Numbered from the stretch's first letter, positions 24,515 through 35,514 are shown. The stretch is DNA of 64,000 nt from Rubrobacter calidifluminis (GCF_028617075.1 NZ_JAQKGV010000004.1:124001-188000), one strand, 5' to 3'. Notes: generated from the sequence alone by a model not told the origin. Made by a program: numbers and translations.

Positions 24515-26083
24515 ATGGGTAGGCTGAGGCCGGAGGAGATCTCCTCGATACTCAAGGGAGCCATAACCGATTACGAGAACAGGGTACGCACCGAGGAGGT
24601 GGGCCAGGTTCTGGAGGTCGGCGACGGCATCGCCCGGGTGCACGGCCTCACCAACGCGATGTACCAGGAGATGCTCGAGTTCGAGGACGTCCGAGGCGAA
24701 AAGGTGCTCGGGCTCGCGCTCAACCTGGAGGAGGACAACGTCGGCGCGATCATCGCCGGGGACGACCGGTACATCCAGGAAGGATCCGTCGTACGACGGA
24801 CCGGACGGCTGGTGAGCATACCCGTGGGGAGTGGGATGCTCGGCCGGGTCATAAACGCGCTCGGACAGCCGCTCGACGACAGGGGGGAGATCCAGGCCGA
24901 AGAGAACCGGCCCGTGGAGATAATCGCCCCCGGGGTCATAGAACGCCAGCCGGTCAACGAGCCGCTTCAGACCGGGATCAAGGCGATAGACTCCATGATT
25001 CCGATAGGACGGGGGCAGCGGGAGCTGATCATCGGCGACCGCAAGACGGGGAAGACCTCGATCGCGATCGACACGATCATCAACCAGCGCGATCAGGACG
25101 TCAAGTGCATCTACGTGGCCATCGGGCAGAAGGACTCCTCGGTTGCGGGGGTGGTGAGCGTGCTCGAGGACGCCGGGGCCATGGAGTACACCACGGTCAT
25201 AAACGCCTCGGCCTCGCAGGCCGCCACGCTGCAGTACCTGGCGCCCTACGCCGGATGCGCCATCGGCGAGTACTTCATGCACCAGGGGCAGGACGCGCTC
25301 GTCATCTACGACGACCTCTCCAAGCACGCCGTGGCCTACCGGCAGATGATGCTCCTCCTGAGGCGGCCACCGGGCCGCGAGGCGTACCCCGGGGACATCT
25401 TCTATCTGCACTCGCGGCTCCTGGAGCGGGCGGCACGACTCTCCGACGAGCACGGGGGCGGGTCGCTCACGGCGCTGCCGATCATCGAGACCAAAGCCGG
25501 GGACATCTCGGCGTACATCCCGACGAACGTCATCTCGATAACCGACGGGCAGATCTTCCTCGAGACCGACCTGTTCAACGCGAACCAGCGCCCGGCGATA
25601 GACGTCGGGAACTCGGTGAGCCGGGTCGGAGGGTCGGCGCAGATAAAGGCGATGAAGAAGGTCGCCGGCACCCTGAGGCTCGACCTCTCCCAGTACCGCG
25701 AGCTCGAGAGCTTCGCGCAGTTCGGCAGCGATCTGGACAAGGCCACCCAGGACACCCTGGCCCGCGGACAGCGTACGCTCGGAATCCTCAAGCAGGGGGA
25801 GCGTCAGCCGCTGCCGGTCGAGGAGCAGGTCGCGGTCATCTTCGCGGTGACCAACGGTTTCCTCGACGAGGTGGAGGTCGAGCACGTCCCGGACTGGGAG
25901 GAGAACTTCAGGAGCTACCTCCGGGACAGCAAGGCGGACCTCCTCAGGACCATCCGCGAGGAGAAGGACCTCTCCGACGAGAGCATCGCGGCCCTCAAGG
26001 AGGCCATCGCCCAGTTCAACGACACCTACGAGCCTCCCGAGAGCGGGATAGCGGGCGTCTCGGCCGGCTCCAGGGAGGGATAG
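24515..26083 (+). CDS. atpA: ATP synthase F1 subunit alpha
   Basis: 522 residues. Walker [16 protein letters not shown] near residue 170, the alpha signature [20 protein letters not shown] and the catalytic arginine region ISVTDG-equivalent [26 protein letters not shown]. Forms the non-catalytic sites of the F1 hexamer. Starts two bases after atpH. Confidence 0.97.
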   Translation: MGRLRPEEISSILKGAITDYENRVRTEEVGQVLEVGDGIARVHGLTNAMYQEMLEFEDVRGEKVLGLALNLEEDNVGAIIAGDDRYIQEGSVVRRTGRLVSIPVGSGMLGRVINALGQPLDDRGEIQAEENRPVEIIAPGVIERQPVNEPLQTGIKAIDSMIPIGRGQRELIIGDRKTGKTSIAIDTIINQRDQDVKCIYVAIGQKDSSVAGVVSVLEDAGAMEYTTVINASASQAATLQYLAPYAGCAIGEYFMHQGQDALVIYDDLSKHAVAYRQMMLLLRRPPGREAYPGDIFYLHSRLLERAARLSDEHGGGSLTALPIIETKAGDISAYIPTNVISITDGQIFLETDLFNANQRPAIDVGNSVSRVGGSAQIKAMKKVAGTLRLDLSQYRELESFAQFGSDLDKATQDTLARGQRTLGILKQGERQPLPVEEQVAVIFAVTNGFLDEVEVEHVPDWEENFRSYLRDSKADLLRTIREEKDLSDESIAALKEAIAQFNDTYEPPESGIAGVSAGSREG

Positions 26084-26087
26084 GGCT

Positions 26088-26954
26088 TTGGCCTCCGTCA
26101 GGGACATCCGGAGGCAGATCGCCTCCATAAAGAACATCTCCAAGATGACCGACGCCCTGCAGACGGTCTCCGGGGTGAAGTTCCGCAAGGCGGAGGCCGC
26201 GGTGAAGAGGTCACGCCCCTACGCCGAGAACTTCGAGGAGATGATGCGGGCCGTCGCGGCGAGCTCGGGGAGCAAGAACCCGCTGCTCGTCGGGCGGGAG
26301 GAGGTGAGGGCGGTCGCGATCGCGACGCTCACCTCCGACCGCGGGCTGTGCGGGGCCTTCAACGCGCAGGTGATCCGGCGCACGATGGACTTCCGGCGCA
26401 GGCAGGACGTGCCGGTCCGGCAGGTGGTGAGCGGGCGCAAGGGCATCGCCTTCTTCCGCTTCCGCAGGATAGAACTGGCGGAAACTTTCAGCGGCTTCAC
26501 CGACTCACCGGCCTTCGAGAACGCGCAGGAGATCGGCCAGAGCCTCACTCGCCTGTTCGAGGGCGAGGAGGCCGATGAGGTGTATCTCGTCTACAATCGC
26601 TTCCAGAGCGCGCTCGTGCAGCGGCCGGTGCTCATACGGCTTTTGCCCGCCGCTCCCGAGCAGGAAGAAGGGGACGAACGGGGTGTGTCCAGTCCCTTCG
26701 AGTTCGTCCCGGATGCGGACGTGATACTTGGCAAGCTCATCCCGCGCTACGTGGAGACGCAGGTCTTCCAGGCGCTCCTAGAGAGTGCGGCCGGAGAACA
26801 CGGGGCGCGGATGACCGCGATGAAGAACGCCACGGACAACGCCAACGAGCTGGTGGATACCCTGACGCTGCAGATGAACAAGGCGCGTCAGGCGCAGATC
26901 ACGCGCGAGATAAGCGAAATCGCCGCCGGTGCGGAGGCGCTGACGTCCGGATGA
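26088..26954 (+). CDS. atpG: ATP synthase F1 subunit gamma
   Basis: 288 residues from TTG. Conserved N-terminal helix RDIRRQIASIKNISKMTDAL and C-terminal helix RMTAMKNATDNANELVDTL form the rotating coiled shaft; LTSDRGLCGAFNAQVIR is the middle signature. It transmits rotation from the c-ring to the alpha/beta hexamer. Confidence 0.96.
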   Translation: MASVRDIRRQIASIKNISKMTDALQTVSGVKFRKAEAAVKRSRPYAENFEEMMRAVAASSGSKNPLLVGREEVRAVAIATLTSDRGLCGAFNAQVIRRTMDFRRRQDVPVRQVVSGRKGIAFFRFRRIELAETFSGFTDSPAFENAQEIGQSLTRLFEGEEADEVYLVYNRFQSALVQRPVLIRLLPAAPEQEEGDERGVSSPFEFVPDADVILGKLIPRYVETQVFQALLESAAGEHGARMTAMKNATDNANELVDTLTLQMNKARQAQITREISEIAAGAEALTSG

Positions 26955-28493
<1,539 letters not shown>

Positions 28494-28949
28494 GTGACGC
28501 AGGAGCAGCGCAGCGAGGAGAGCCGGCAGCTCTACTGCCGGGTCATAACCCCCGAGAGGATCGTCTTCGACGAGTCGGCCGACCTCGTCATAACCCGCAT
28601 CGCCGACGGCGACATCGGTGTCATGGCCAACCATGCCCCGACGATCTCGACGGTCGAGATCGGGGAGGTGCGCATAAGGCAGGGAGAGGAGGTCAAGGTC
28701 TTCGCCGTCTCCGACGGGTTCTTCAAGATGTCTGAGAACCTGGTGCAGATACTGGTCGAGGAGGCGGTGCGGCCCGAGGACATAGACGTAGAGGCCGCGG
28801 AGCACAGGATCGAGGAGGCCAGCAGATCTCTGGAGAGCCTGGACCGCGAACGGCCGGGCTGGGAGAGGATCGAGCGGGAGATGGAGCGCCGCCGGAAGGT
28901 GGGGGAGAACCTGGTGCTGGTGGCGCGCCGACACGGACAGCAACAGTAG
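28494..28949 (+). CDS. atpC: ATP synthase F1 subunit epsilon
   Basis: 151 residues from GTG directly after the atpD stop. N-terminal beta sandwich (CRVITPERIVFDESADLVI, GDIGVMANHAPTIS, VFAVSDGFFKMSENLVQIL) and the C-terminal helical hairpin that can brake ATP hydrolysis. The final 30 residues (PGWERIEREMERRRKVGE) are longer and more charged than usual. Last gene of the operon, followed by murA 46 bases on. Confidence 0.94.
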   Translation: MTQEQRSEESRQLYCRVITPERIVFDESADLVITRIADGDIGVMANHAPTISTVEIGEVRIRQGEEVKVFAVSDGFFKMSENLVQILVEEAVRPEDIDVEAAEHRIEEASRSLESLDRERPGWERIEREMERRRKVGENLVLVARRHGQQQ

Positions 28950-28995
28950 CCGCAGGGTACCGGCTACCGCGCTTCTAGGAAGGGGAGGATCGATC

Positions 28996-30285
28996 TTGGA
29001 GAGGTTCGTGGTCGAGGGTGGTGGCGGGCTTTACGGTGAGGTCGAGGTCTCCGGTGCCAAGAACCTGGCGCTGAAGCTGATGGCGGCCTCGCTGCTCGCC
29101 GCCGGTCGAACGGTACTGCACAACGTTCCGCACATAAGGGACGTGGAGACGATGCGCGCCGTGCTCGACGAGCTCGGCGCACCTTCCGAGTTCTACGGTA
29201 GCACGCTGGAGATATACGGGGGGAGCATAACCTCCTACACCGCCCCGTACGAACTGGTACGCCAGATGAGGGCGAGCCTGGTCGTGCTGGGGCCGCTGGT
29301 GAGCCGCTTCGGGCAGGCTGAGGTCTCCGCCCCGGGCGGGTGCAACCTGGGGCTGAGGAAGTTCAACTTCCACCTCGACGGGCTCAAGACGCTCGGTGCT
29401 GAGGTTGAGCTGGATCACGGCTTCATCAAGGCCTCGGCTCCCCACGGGCTGCGGGGGGCGGAGGTCTTCTTCGACTACCCGAGCGTCACGGCGACCGAGA
29501 ACATCATGATGGCGGCGGTTCTGGCCTCCGGGACGACGATAGTGGAGAACGGGGCGCGCGAGCCGGAGGTCGTGGAGCTGGCACGCTTCCTGAACGCGAT
29601 GGGGGCGCGTATCAGGGGGGCCGGAACCGGCCGTATAGTCATAGAGGGCGTTGAGGAGCTCCATCCGGTCGAGTTCACCGTGATGCCCGACAGGATAGAG
29701 TCGGGGACCTTCATCATGGCCGCGGCCGCCGCCGGCGGCGACGTGAACGTGAAAAACGCCGTTCCGGAACACCTCAAGATGGAGCTCGAGAAGCTGCGCG
29801 AGATGGGTGCGGAGCTCGATTTCGAGCCGGGGAAGCCCGGCGTGCGGGTGCGGGTCGGGGACCCGGCCGAACTCTCGAGCGTGGACATCTCGACGCTGCC
29901 CTTCCCCGGGTTCGCGACCGATCATCAGGCGCAGATGATGGTGCTCCTCACCCAGGTGAGCGGGGTCGGCATCATAACGGAGAATATCTTCGAGAACCGC
30001 TTCCAGGTGGCGGAGGAGCTCAACCGCATGGGGGCAGCGATAGACCTCTTCGGGGGGCACCGGGCCCTGGTGCGGGGTCCCAGGCAACTTTCGGGGACGG
30101 TGGTGCAGGCTCCGGAGCTGCGCGGCGGGGCCGCGCTGGTGATGGCGGGGCTCGTGGCGAGCGGGACGACCGTGGTCGAGGGGGCGCACCACATCCTCCG
30201 CGGCTACGAGAGGTTCGAGGAGAAACTCTCCTGTTTGGGAGCCAGCGTTTCGTTCGAGACCGTCGATACGCCGGCGATACGCTAG
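28996..30285 (+). CDS. murA: UDP-GlcNAc 1-carboxyvinyltransferase
   Basis: 429 residues from TTG 28996 with GGAAGGGGAGG before it. EPSP-synthase fold with VSGAKNLALKLMAA (catalytic Lys), the catalytic Cys in APGGCNLGLRKF, and ITENIFENRF. The Cys means normal fosfomycin sensitivity would be expected. It transfers enolpyruvate from PEP to UDP-GlcNAc, the first step of peptidoglycan synthesis. Often found right after the atp operon in actinobacteria. Confidence 0.95.
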   Translation: MERFVVEGGGGLYGEVEVSGAKNLALKLMAASLLAAGRTVLHNVPHIRDVETMRAVLDELGAPSEFYGSTLEIYGGSITSYTAPYELVRQMRASLVVLGPLVSRFGQAEVSAPGGCNLGLRKFNFHLDGLKTLGAEVELDHGFIKASAPHGLRGAEVFFDYPSVTATENIMMAAVLASGTTIVENGAREPEVVELARFLNAMGARIRGAGTGRIVIEGVEELHPVEFTVMPDRIESGTFIMAAAAAGGDVNVKNAVPEHLKMELEKLREMGAELDFEPGKPGVRVRVGDPAELSSVDISTLPFPGFATDHQAQMMVLLTQVSGVGIITENIFENRFQVAEELNRMGAAIDLFGGHRALVRGPRQLSGTVVQAPELRGGAALVMAGLVASGTTVVEGAHHILRGYERFEEKLSCLGASVSFETVDTPAIR

Positions 30286-30362
30286 GATGCGGGCGACACC
30301 CGGGACACGGACAACATAGGACAATATAGAATACAGTCTGGTTCCTGTCGGTTTATGGCCGG

Positions 30363-31520
30363 ATGATCCCGGCCCTGTACCGGAGAGGTGCGCTCCTGAC
30401 GGTTGAGCTGAGAAGTACCGAGGTCTTCGCGCTGACGAAGACGCTCGTGCGGTACCGCTCCTACTCACCCGCGGGAGCCCAGTCGGTCATGGAGTTCATC
30501 GGGGGCTGGTTCGAGGCGCGGGGGTTCGAACCGATGCGGTACCCGGGGGCCGGGCCGGACGGCGGGTTGACTTCTCTGGCCGTGCGGATAGGCTCTGGGA
30601 GCCCCCACATCCTGCTGCACGGGCATGCGGACGTGGTCCCGGCCGAGGAGAGGCAGTTCGAGCCCTACGAGAAGGGTGGCGAGCTGCACGGACGGGGCAC
30701 CTACGACATGAAGGGTGCTCTGGCCGCGATGATGTACGCCCTCGAGGACCTGAACGATCTGGGGTGCCCCGCGACTGTCGACCTCCTGGTGGTGCCCGAC
30801 GAAGAAAAGGACTACGGCGGACCGAGCGGGGCGGAGATCCTGATCGAGAACGGACACGTAGGGGACTTCATCATCACCGGAGAGCCGACGGACTTCCGGA
30901 TCGGGACGCAGGCCAAAGGGGTTCTGGACCTCAGGATAACTCTCTTCGGCAAGAGCGCGCACGGCTCCAGGCCCTGGCTCGGCAAGAACGCGGTGCTGCT
31001 CGCCGCCGAACACTACCGCAGGGTGACCGGGCTGCCTTTCACCAGAGAGCGCAGCGAGCTCTTCCCCTACCCGAGTATAAATCTCGCCAGGATCATAGGC
31101 GGAGACGTGATAAACCGCGTCCCCGACCGATGCACCTACGACCTCGATATCCGCTACCTCCCCGAGCAGGACACGCAGGAGATCGTACGCCAGATCCGCT
31201 CGATAGATCTCCCCGCCCGGGTCGAGGTACTCTTCTCGCGCGAGCCCACCTACGTGTCTCGCCGCAACCCCTTCGTGCGCGCCCTGCGCGAGGTCGTCAC
31301 CCGCCACTACCGGGCCAACCCGGTCAGCGTCGGACGACACGGCGCTTCGGATATCGTGTACTTCCAGCGCGCCGGTGTCCCCGGCGTCGAGTTCGGCCCG
31401 ATTGGAGGCGGTCACCACGGTCCAAACGAGTACGTCGTCTCCAGCTCTCTGGAGACCTACCGCCAGATGCTCGTCCAGTTCGTTCAGATCGTCGGCAAGA
31501 ACGGGCACGCAGTCCGCTAG
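30363..31520 (+). CDS. M20 family metallopeptidase, 3' end rewritten by island
   Basis: 385 residues. M20/ArgE-DapE motifs: LLHGHADVVPAEE (metal His and catalytic Asp), GRGTYDMKGALAAM, PDEEKDYGGPSG (catalytic Glu-Glu), ITGEPTDFRIG and the late metal His in GGHHGPNEYV. A peptide or acyl-amino-acid deacylase; substrate unknown. The last part, from 31456, is repeated at 35515, where the frame reads AYRQMLVQFVQILGKQPKYP then stop, while the intact gene now ends VGKNGHAVR. The original tail therefore seems to lie 4 kb downstream, beyond the bacteriocin island. Confidence 0.88.
   Translation: MIPALYRRGALLTVELRSTEVFALTKTLVRYRSYSPAGAQSVMEFIGGWFEARGFEPMRYPGAGPDGGLTSLAVRIGSGSPHILLHGHADVVPAEERQFEPYEKGGELHGRGTYDMKGALAAMMYALEDLNDLGCPATVDLLVVPDEEKDYGGPSGAEILIENGHVGDFIITGEPTDFRIGTQAKGVLDLRITLFGKSAHGSRPWLGKNAVLLAAEHYRRVTGLPFTRERSELFPYPSINLARIIGGDVINRVPDRCTYDLDIRYLPEQDTQEIVRQIRSIDLPARVEVLFSREPTYVSRRNPFVRALREVVTRHYRANPVSVGRHGASDIVYFQRAGVPGVEFGPIGGGHHGPNEYVVSSSLETYRQMLVQFVQIVGKNGHAVR
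31456..31499. repeat. Direct repeat, left copy (candidate attL)
   Basis: 44 bases matching 35515-35558 with three mismatches; 31458-31490 is a perfect 33-base match that starts TACCGCCAGATG. It lies inside the 3' end of the M20 peptidase gene. Confidence 0.9.
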
Positions 31521-31526
31521 GAGTCG

Positions 31527-32156
31527 TTATTTCCCGACCTGAAGGACGGAATCGCACTCTTCGCGGACGCTCCGGCGATGGGTGGTGACGACGACGCATG
31601 CTCCCTCATCGGCCAGGTCCTTCAGGATCTGCATGACCATCCGCTCGTTCTTCTCATCCAGGGCCCCCGTCGGCTCGTCGGCGAGTATGAGCGTAGCCCG
31701 CTTTACGATCAGGCGAGCGAGAGCGACGCGTTGCTGTTCTCCTCCGCTGAGCTGGTAGATAGGTTCTTCCTCCCTCCCCGAGAGCCCGACTCTCTCCAGG
31801 GCCTCGGCGTACTGGCGGCGTTTTCTCCGCGCAGAGCCGGAGGCTATGGCGGCGTCGAGGTTCTCCTTTACCGTCGCGTTTTCGATAAGGGCGTAGTTCT
31901 GGAAGAGATACCCGAGCGTGTCGCGCCGGAAGAGCCTCTGCGCCCTTCTGCCGAAGCGGGTGATGTCCGTGCCTTCGACGAGGATCTCACCTCCGTCGGC
32001 CTTCTCCAGAAGCCCGATGCAGTTGAGCAGTGTGCTCTTGCCGGCCCCGCTCGGCCCGGTGAGGGCGAGCATCTGGCCCCTTGCGACCTCGAAGCTCACG
32101 CCCGACCAGAGCTCTCTGCTCCCAAAAGACTTCGAGAGGTTCCTTACAGTAAGCAT
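31527..32156 (-). CDS. ABC transporter ATPase, lactococcin-972-type bacteriocin cluster
   Basis: 209 residues from ATG 32156, with AAGGAGCG before it; an upstream in-frame start lies inside the previous gene and is unlikely. Walker A GPSGAGKSTLLN, Q-loop LFQNYALIENATV, signature LSGGEQQRVALARL, Walker B LILADEPTGALD and switch His TTHRR. It is MacB/LolD-like and matches the putative lactococcin-972-group export ATPases. With the neighbouring membrane protein it should pump the bacteriocin out or confer immunity. Last gene of the island. Confidence 0.88.
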   Translation of the reverse strand: MLTVRNLSKSFGSRELWSGVSFEVARGQMLALTGPSGAGKSTLLNCIGLLEKADGGEILVEGTDITRFGRRAQRLFRRDTLGYLFQNYALIENATVKENLDAAIASGSARRKRRQYAEALERVGLSGREEEPIYQLSGGEQQRVALARLIVKRATLILADEPTGALDEKNERMVMQILKDLADEGACVVVTTHRRSVREECDSVLQVGK

Positions 32157-32164
32157 CACGCTCC

Positions 32165-34276
32165 TTACTCTTCGATGGCCTGCCTGCGGCTCATCACACC
32201 CTGCGAGAGAGCGAGCACCAGGAGGGTCGTCAAGAAGCCCGCCACGACCACGGCGAGCATCACCGCAGGCTGCCATTGTGCGAGTGGGACGGCCTCAGTC
32301 GGAGGAGGGGGGATGCCCTCGGCTCTGTATTGGGCTGCGAGCTCCCGCTCGGTCAGCAGGCGGCTTACGGTCGTCTTGAGGACCCAGCCTATGAGGGCCA
32401 GTGCGAGGGTGGCTTCGAGGATCAGCAGCGAGAGGTGGGCTTTTGCGAAGGGCCAGCCGTTGATGTACTTCACGAAGAGGGACTGGGTGTTTTTGCGGCG
32501 GTAGATCAGCGCCGCGCTCGCCGCGCTGATCAGCAGGACGGCGAGGGCCGCGGTGGTGTTAAAGAGGGCGAGGCGGAACTCGCGCAGGGTGGTCCAGTAC
32601 TCGGTGGCGGCCCGCCGGGCTACGGGCTCAGCCTCGATCAGAAACTCGCCTACGCCGGTGGACATAGCACGCTTTATGTACTGCGGGTCTTTGAAGATCA
32701 CGCCGCCCTGCGTCGCGTAACCGGGATACCCGCCGTCCAGGATGTCTGAGTCTTTCGGGATAATCACTATCACCGGGTCCGAGAGCATAGCATCGGCGAG
32801 CTCGTCGTTGGCACCGAAAGGCAGACGCGAGCCGTAGGTAAAAACACGCTGGCCGGGCTTCGTCGAGAGCGTTTCGATCTCCCGGTCGTTCAGCTCCGCG
32901 CCGTAGAGATCGGCCTCGGACTTCAGCCAGCTGGCGACAGAAGATGCGAGGCGGTCTTTCTCGGCTCTGGGGAGCGATCCCGGCACGAGGATCTGAGCCT
33001 TCGTCCCGGCCTCCCGCGGGCCAGCCAGCCGCCTTCCCGAGGCGTCCAGCACGGTCTGCCCGGCGAGGTACTCGTCGTTGACGATAAGGATGTCTCGCTC
33101 CAGGGTGGGTTCACCGGGAGGTGTCATGGATTCCACGTCGGGGCGGATGGCGATTATCACCTCGCCCCGGCTCTCTGCGCCGTGAATCCACGCGCCGATC
33201 TTCCGGTCGTACCTCTTCTCAGCCTCGCGGTCGGCCGGATCACCGGTCAGGACTGGAACGGAGGCGTCGCCGATCCTCGCGAAGGCCTCTCTGCTGGCCT
33301 GCTGCACTACGACCTCCCTCGCTGAGGTGAGCGCTGAGATCGCGACGGCGAGGGTCAGCAGGGCGGCGACGATACGGACGCTGTAGGTCGCGAGCATGGC
33401 CAGCGTCCCGGAGGTTTCGCCTTTGATCGTGTCGGTGATCCTCGTTCTGTAGGTGATGGCGAGCGCGAGGGCATGCGCGACGAGCGTCGGGAGTGCAAGC
33501 GCGGCGAGGAACACCGCGAAGAACAGCCCGAAGTATGCCGGCCTACTCAGACCGTTGTAGACGAAGAGGGCCGCCGCTGCGAGCGCGGCTGCTCGAACCC
33601 AGAACGCCGCTATCAGTGCCATGTCCCGCCCCAGGATCTGAGCGAAGGATCTCCCCTGCAACCGCAGCACCCCGTAGGTCTTGGCGTTCAAGACGACGCT
33701 GGCCCCGACCGTCATCACCACCGCGACGATCATGATGAGGAGTGACTCCAGCTCGCCCTTTTGCCCGAAATATGCGTTGGGGTCGAGGAGCGAGGGCTGG
33801 GAGAAGAGCGTAACCCTGTAGCCGAGCCGTTCGAAAGTTGCAAGCAGCTCTCGCGCGGAATCTTGAGGACCGAACACCAGGTAGGTGCCGCGCGGATCCA
33901 ACCCCCGCAACTCACGCATCGGGTGCACCTCTGTGGTGAGACTTCGGCTGAACTCAGGATAGCCTCTCTTCAGCCACGAGCCGGAAGGATCATCGGGGTC
34001 TCCGATCGCCAGATAGAGCCGCCGGCGACTTCCGGGACCCTGTAGAAGATCTCGGTCCTCGTATGCCACGTTGACGTCGAGCTCGTCGGCGAGGGACTCG
34101 ACCTCTTCTATTGCGCGGGTGCTGCTCGCCGCGCCGCCACCGAAGTCCTCGACCAGGATACCGTAGGAGGCACCGATGGTGACTCCCTCGTCCAGCGCCC
34201 GCAGGCTCAGAAAGGCCAGCAAAGCGGCGAAGAGAAGCACCGCGGCGTGGGCGAACTTTACACCGCGCGGCAGCAT
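32165..34276 (-). CDS. Bacteriocin-associated integral membrane protein
   Basis: 703 residues. One N-terminal helix, a 170-residue outside domain, a four-helix block (about residues 180-335 including IMIVAVVMTVGASVVLNAK), a second outside domain of about 220 residues, and three C-terminal helices (about 575-695). This FtsX/MacB-like permease layout and its place between bacteriocin and ABC ATPase match the bact_immun_7tm family that accompanies lactococcin 972. Likely self-immunity and export partner of the ATPase. ATPase start is nine bases beyond its stop. Confidence 0.82.
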   Translation of the reverse strand: MLPRGVKFAHAAVLLFAALLAFLSLRALDEGVTIGASYGILVEDFGGGAASSTRAIEEVESLADELDVNVAYEDRDLLQGPGSRRRLYLAIGDPDDPSGSWLKRGYPEFSRSLTTEVHPMRELRGLDPRGTYLVFGPQDSARELLATFERLGYRVTLFSQPSLLDPNAYFGQKGELESLLIMIVAVVMTVGASVVLNAKTYGVLRLQGRSFAQILGRDMALIAAFWVRAAALAAAALFVYNGLSRPAYFGLFFAVFLAALALPTLVAHALALAITYRTRITDTIKGETSGTLAMLATYSVRIVAALLTLAVAISALTSAREVVVQQASREAFARIGDASVPVLTGDPADREAEKRYDRKIGAWIHGAESRGEVIIAIRPDVESMTPPGEPTLERDILIVNDEYLAGQTVLDASGRRLAGPREAGTKAQILVPGSLPRAEKDRLASSVASWLKSEADLYGAELNDREIETLSTKPGQRVFTYGSRLPFGANDELADAMLSDPVIVIIPKDSDILDGGYPGYATQGGVIFKDPQYIKRAMSTGVGEFLIEAEPVARRAATEYWTTLREFRLALFNTTAALAVLLISAASAALIYRRKNTQSLFVKYINGWPFAKAHLSLLILEATLALALIGWVLKTTVSRLLTERELAAQYRAEGIPPPPTEAVPLAQWQPAVMLAVVVAGFLTTLLVLALSQGVMSRRQAIEE

Positions 34277-34289
34277 GCATCACCTGCGT

Positions 34290-34335
34290 CGCTGAGAAAA
34301 GAAAGGGCGCGGGGGTCTTCGCACCGTCCCCGCGC
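34290..34335 (-). terminator. Terminator between bacteriocin and membrane protein genes
   Basis: On the minus strand GCGCGGGG (34335-34328) pairs with CCCCGCGC (34314-34307), followed by CCTTTCTTTTCTC. It would end most bacteriocin transcripts and let a fraction continue into the immunity and export genes. Confidence 0.7.
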
Positions 34336-34346
34336 GGGAAGATTGT

Positions 34347-34676
34347 CTAACACCTGTTGTTCCAGTAGGCGCTCTCCACTCTCCAGGTGTTCTCCCATGA
34401 GGCCCTCGCCCAGTATCCTGCGGGCCTCTTTGAGCGCGAGACCAGCACATTACCGCTCTTGATCGAGGCCGTGTGGCATCTGGATCCATGATAGTAGTAC
34501 GACCATACGCTGCTGTCGTTATAGCCGTGGTTCCAGGTGCCGCCTCCGACATAGTCTATGCGGGCGAAGGCTATCCCGGCCACGATGACCGTCAGGATCG
34601 TCGTGGCAGCCACCGTAAGCAACGTACGCTTCAACCCCGCTCGGCCGCCGAGTCTGGCGGTGAGAATCCGTTGCAT
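34347..34676 (-). CDS. Lactococcin-972-like secreted bacteriocin
   Basis: 109 residues from ATG 34676 (AAAGGAGGG nine bases before it); a longer frame from 34739 has no such site. A Sec signal (RTLLTVAATTILTVIVAG) ends near AFA, leaving about 70 mature residues that start YVGGGTWNHGYNDSSVW, continue YYYHGSRCHTAS and have the lactococcin 972 pattern GTWxHGY...SxYxHxSxxHxAxx. Lactococcin 972 blocks septum formation by binding lipid II. Two cysteines (SRCH and final NNRC), absent from lactococcin 972 as I recall it, may form a disulfide. Confidence 0.85.
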   Translation of the reverse strand: MQRILTARLGGRAGLKRTLLTVAATTILTVIVAGIAFARIDYVGGGTWNHGYNDSSVWSYYYHGSRCHTASIKSGNVLVSRSKRPAGYWARASWENTWRVESAYWNNRC

Positions 34677-34740
34677 CTGCCTGTCCCTCCTTTCTCGCCT
34701 GACAGAGATAAGCATGCTGCCACGGAGCCGGGGGCGCATC

Positions 34741-34779
34741 GTAGAGAAGCTACTGTTTTTTCGAGTAGGTTCTCTACTC
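34741..34779. promoter_or_regulatory. Tandem GTAG-N5-CTAC palindromes before bacteriocin gene
   Basis: GTAG-AGAAG-CTAC at 34741-34753 and GTAG-GTTCT-CTAC at 34765-34777 are 24 bases apart; the second extends to GAGTAG/CTACTC. They lie in the space between the LuxR regulator gene and the bacteriocin gene, 65-100 bases before the bacteriocin ATG. Likely binding sites of the LuxR-type regulator next door. Confidence 0.55.
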
Positions 34780-34796
34780 TACAAGATGTTGCAAGC

Positions 34797-35435
34797 TCAC
34801 GTGCGCCACGCCCTGTAGAGGTCGCTGCGGCTGGAGTAGCCGAGCTTGCGCAGGATGTTTGAGATGTGGTTCTGCGCGGATTGCGGCCGTATGTGCAGTT
34901 GCTCGGCGATCTCCCTGCATGTGAGGCGGCGGAGGATGAGGGGGAGCACCTCCTGCTCCCGTCTGGAGAGGCCGAGGACCTTTATCGACTCCCTCAGTAG
35001 CTTTGTCTCTTCGTCGGGGGGCAGTCCGAGCCGCCAGGCACTCTCTCCAGAGAGTATCTGCTCGATAGACTCCTCAAGCTCCTCTTCGCCAAGGCTCTTG
35101 TGCAGATACCCATCTGCGCCGGCCAGAAGCGCAGCCGCGACATCAAGAGCTCCATTGCGCGCGGTGTAGACGATGACGCACGGAGCGTGGTGTAAGCTCT
35201 TTAAAGCCGTACACGCGCCCCATGTCCAGACCTCTCCTTCCAAGTGTGGGAAGATCGGATCTATGAAGACAACATCCGGCCTGAGCCTAGAGGTCGCCTC
35301 CATGGCCTTATCCGGCAGTACGACCTCACCGGTGATCTCGACGAAGCCTCTCCTCTTTAGAAACTCCGCCATTCCCCGGCGCACCATCGGACATCCGTCT
35401 GCAACGATGAAGGTGTTGGACGCCCCCTCTGTCAT
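34797..35435 (-). CDS. LuxR/NarL-family response regulator
   Basis: 212 residues. Receiver domain at 8-125 with the phosphorylation Asp in PDVVFIDP, Thr in VIVYTARNG and Lys in GYLHKSL; the usual acidic pair is VADGCP, so one of the two acidic residues is Ala. C-terminal LuxR helix-turn-helix from about 150: LSRREQEVLPLILRRLTCRE, IRPQSAQNHISNILRKL. First gene of the bacteriocin island and its likely regulator. No partner kinase is adjacent; activation by another cue is possible. Confidence 0.9.
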   Translation of the reverse strand: MTEGASNTFIVADGCPMVRRGMAEFLKRRGFVEITGEVVLPDKAMEATSRLRPDVVFIDPIFPHLEGEVWTWGACTALKSLHHAPCVIVYTARNGALDVAAALLAGADGYLHKSLGEEELEESIEQILSGESAWRLGLPPDEETKLLRESIKVLGLSRREQEVLPLILRRLTCREIAEQLHIRPQSAQNHISNILRKLGYSSRSDLYRAWRT

Positions 35436-35514
35436 CTCCCCCGCTGCGACGCATCACAGAAAAAAGAACCCTATCAAGAATTGTGAGGCAACTCAAACAG
35501 GAAAGAAGCCGGGG

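Noticed and set aside
24248-26188. 646-codon minus-strand frame opposite atpH-atpA-atpG
   Set aside because: Shadow of the certain atp genes; no motif and no ribosome site.
34763-34779. GAGTAG/CTACTC stem considered as terminator of the LuxR gene
   Set aside because: Stem of six with an A-run, not a T-run, on the strand of that gene; better read as a binding site.
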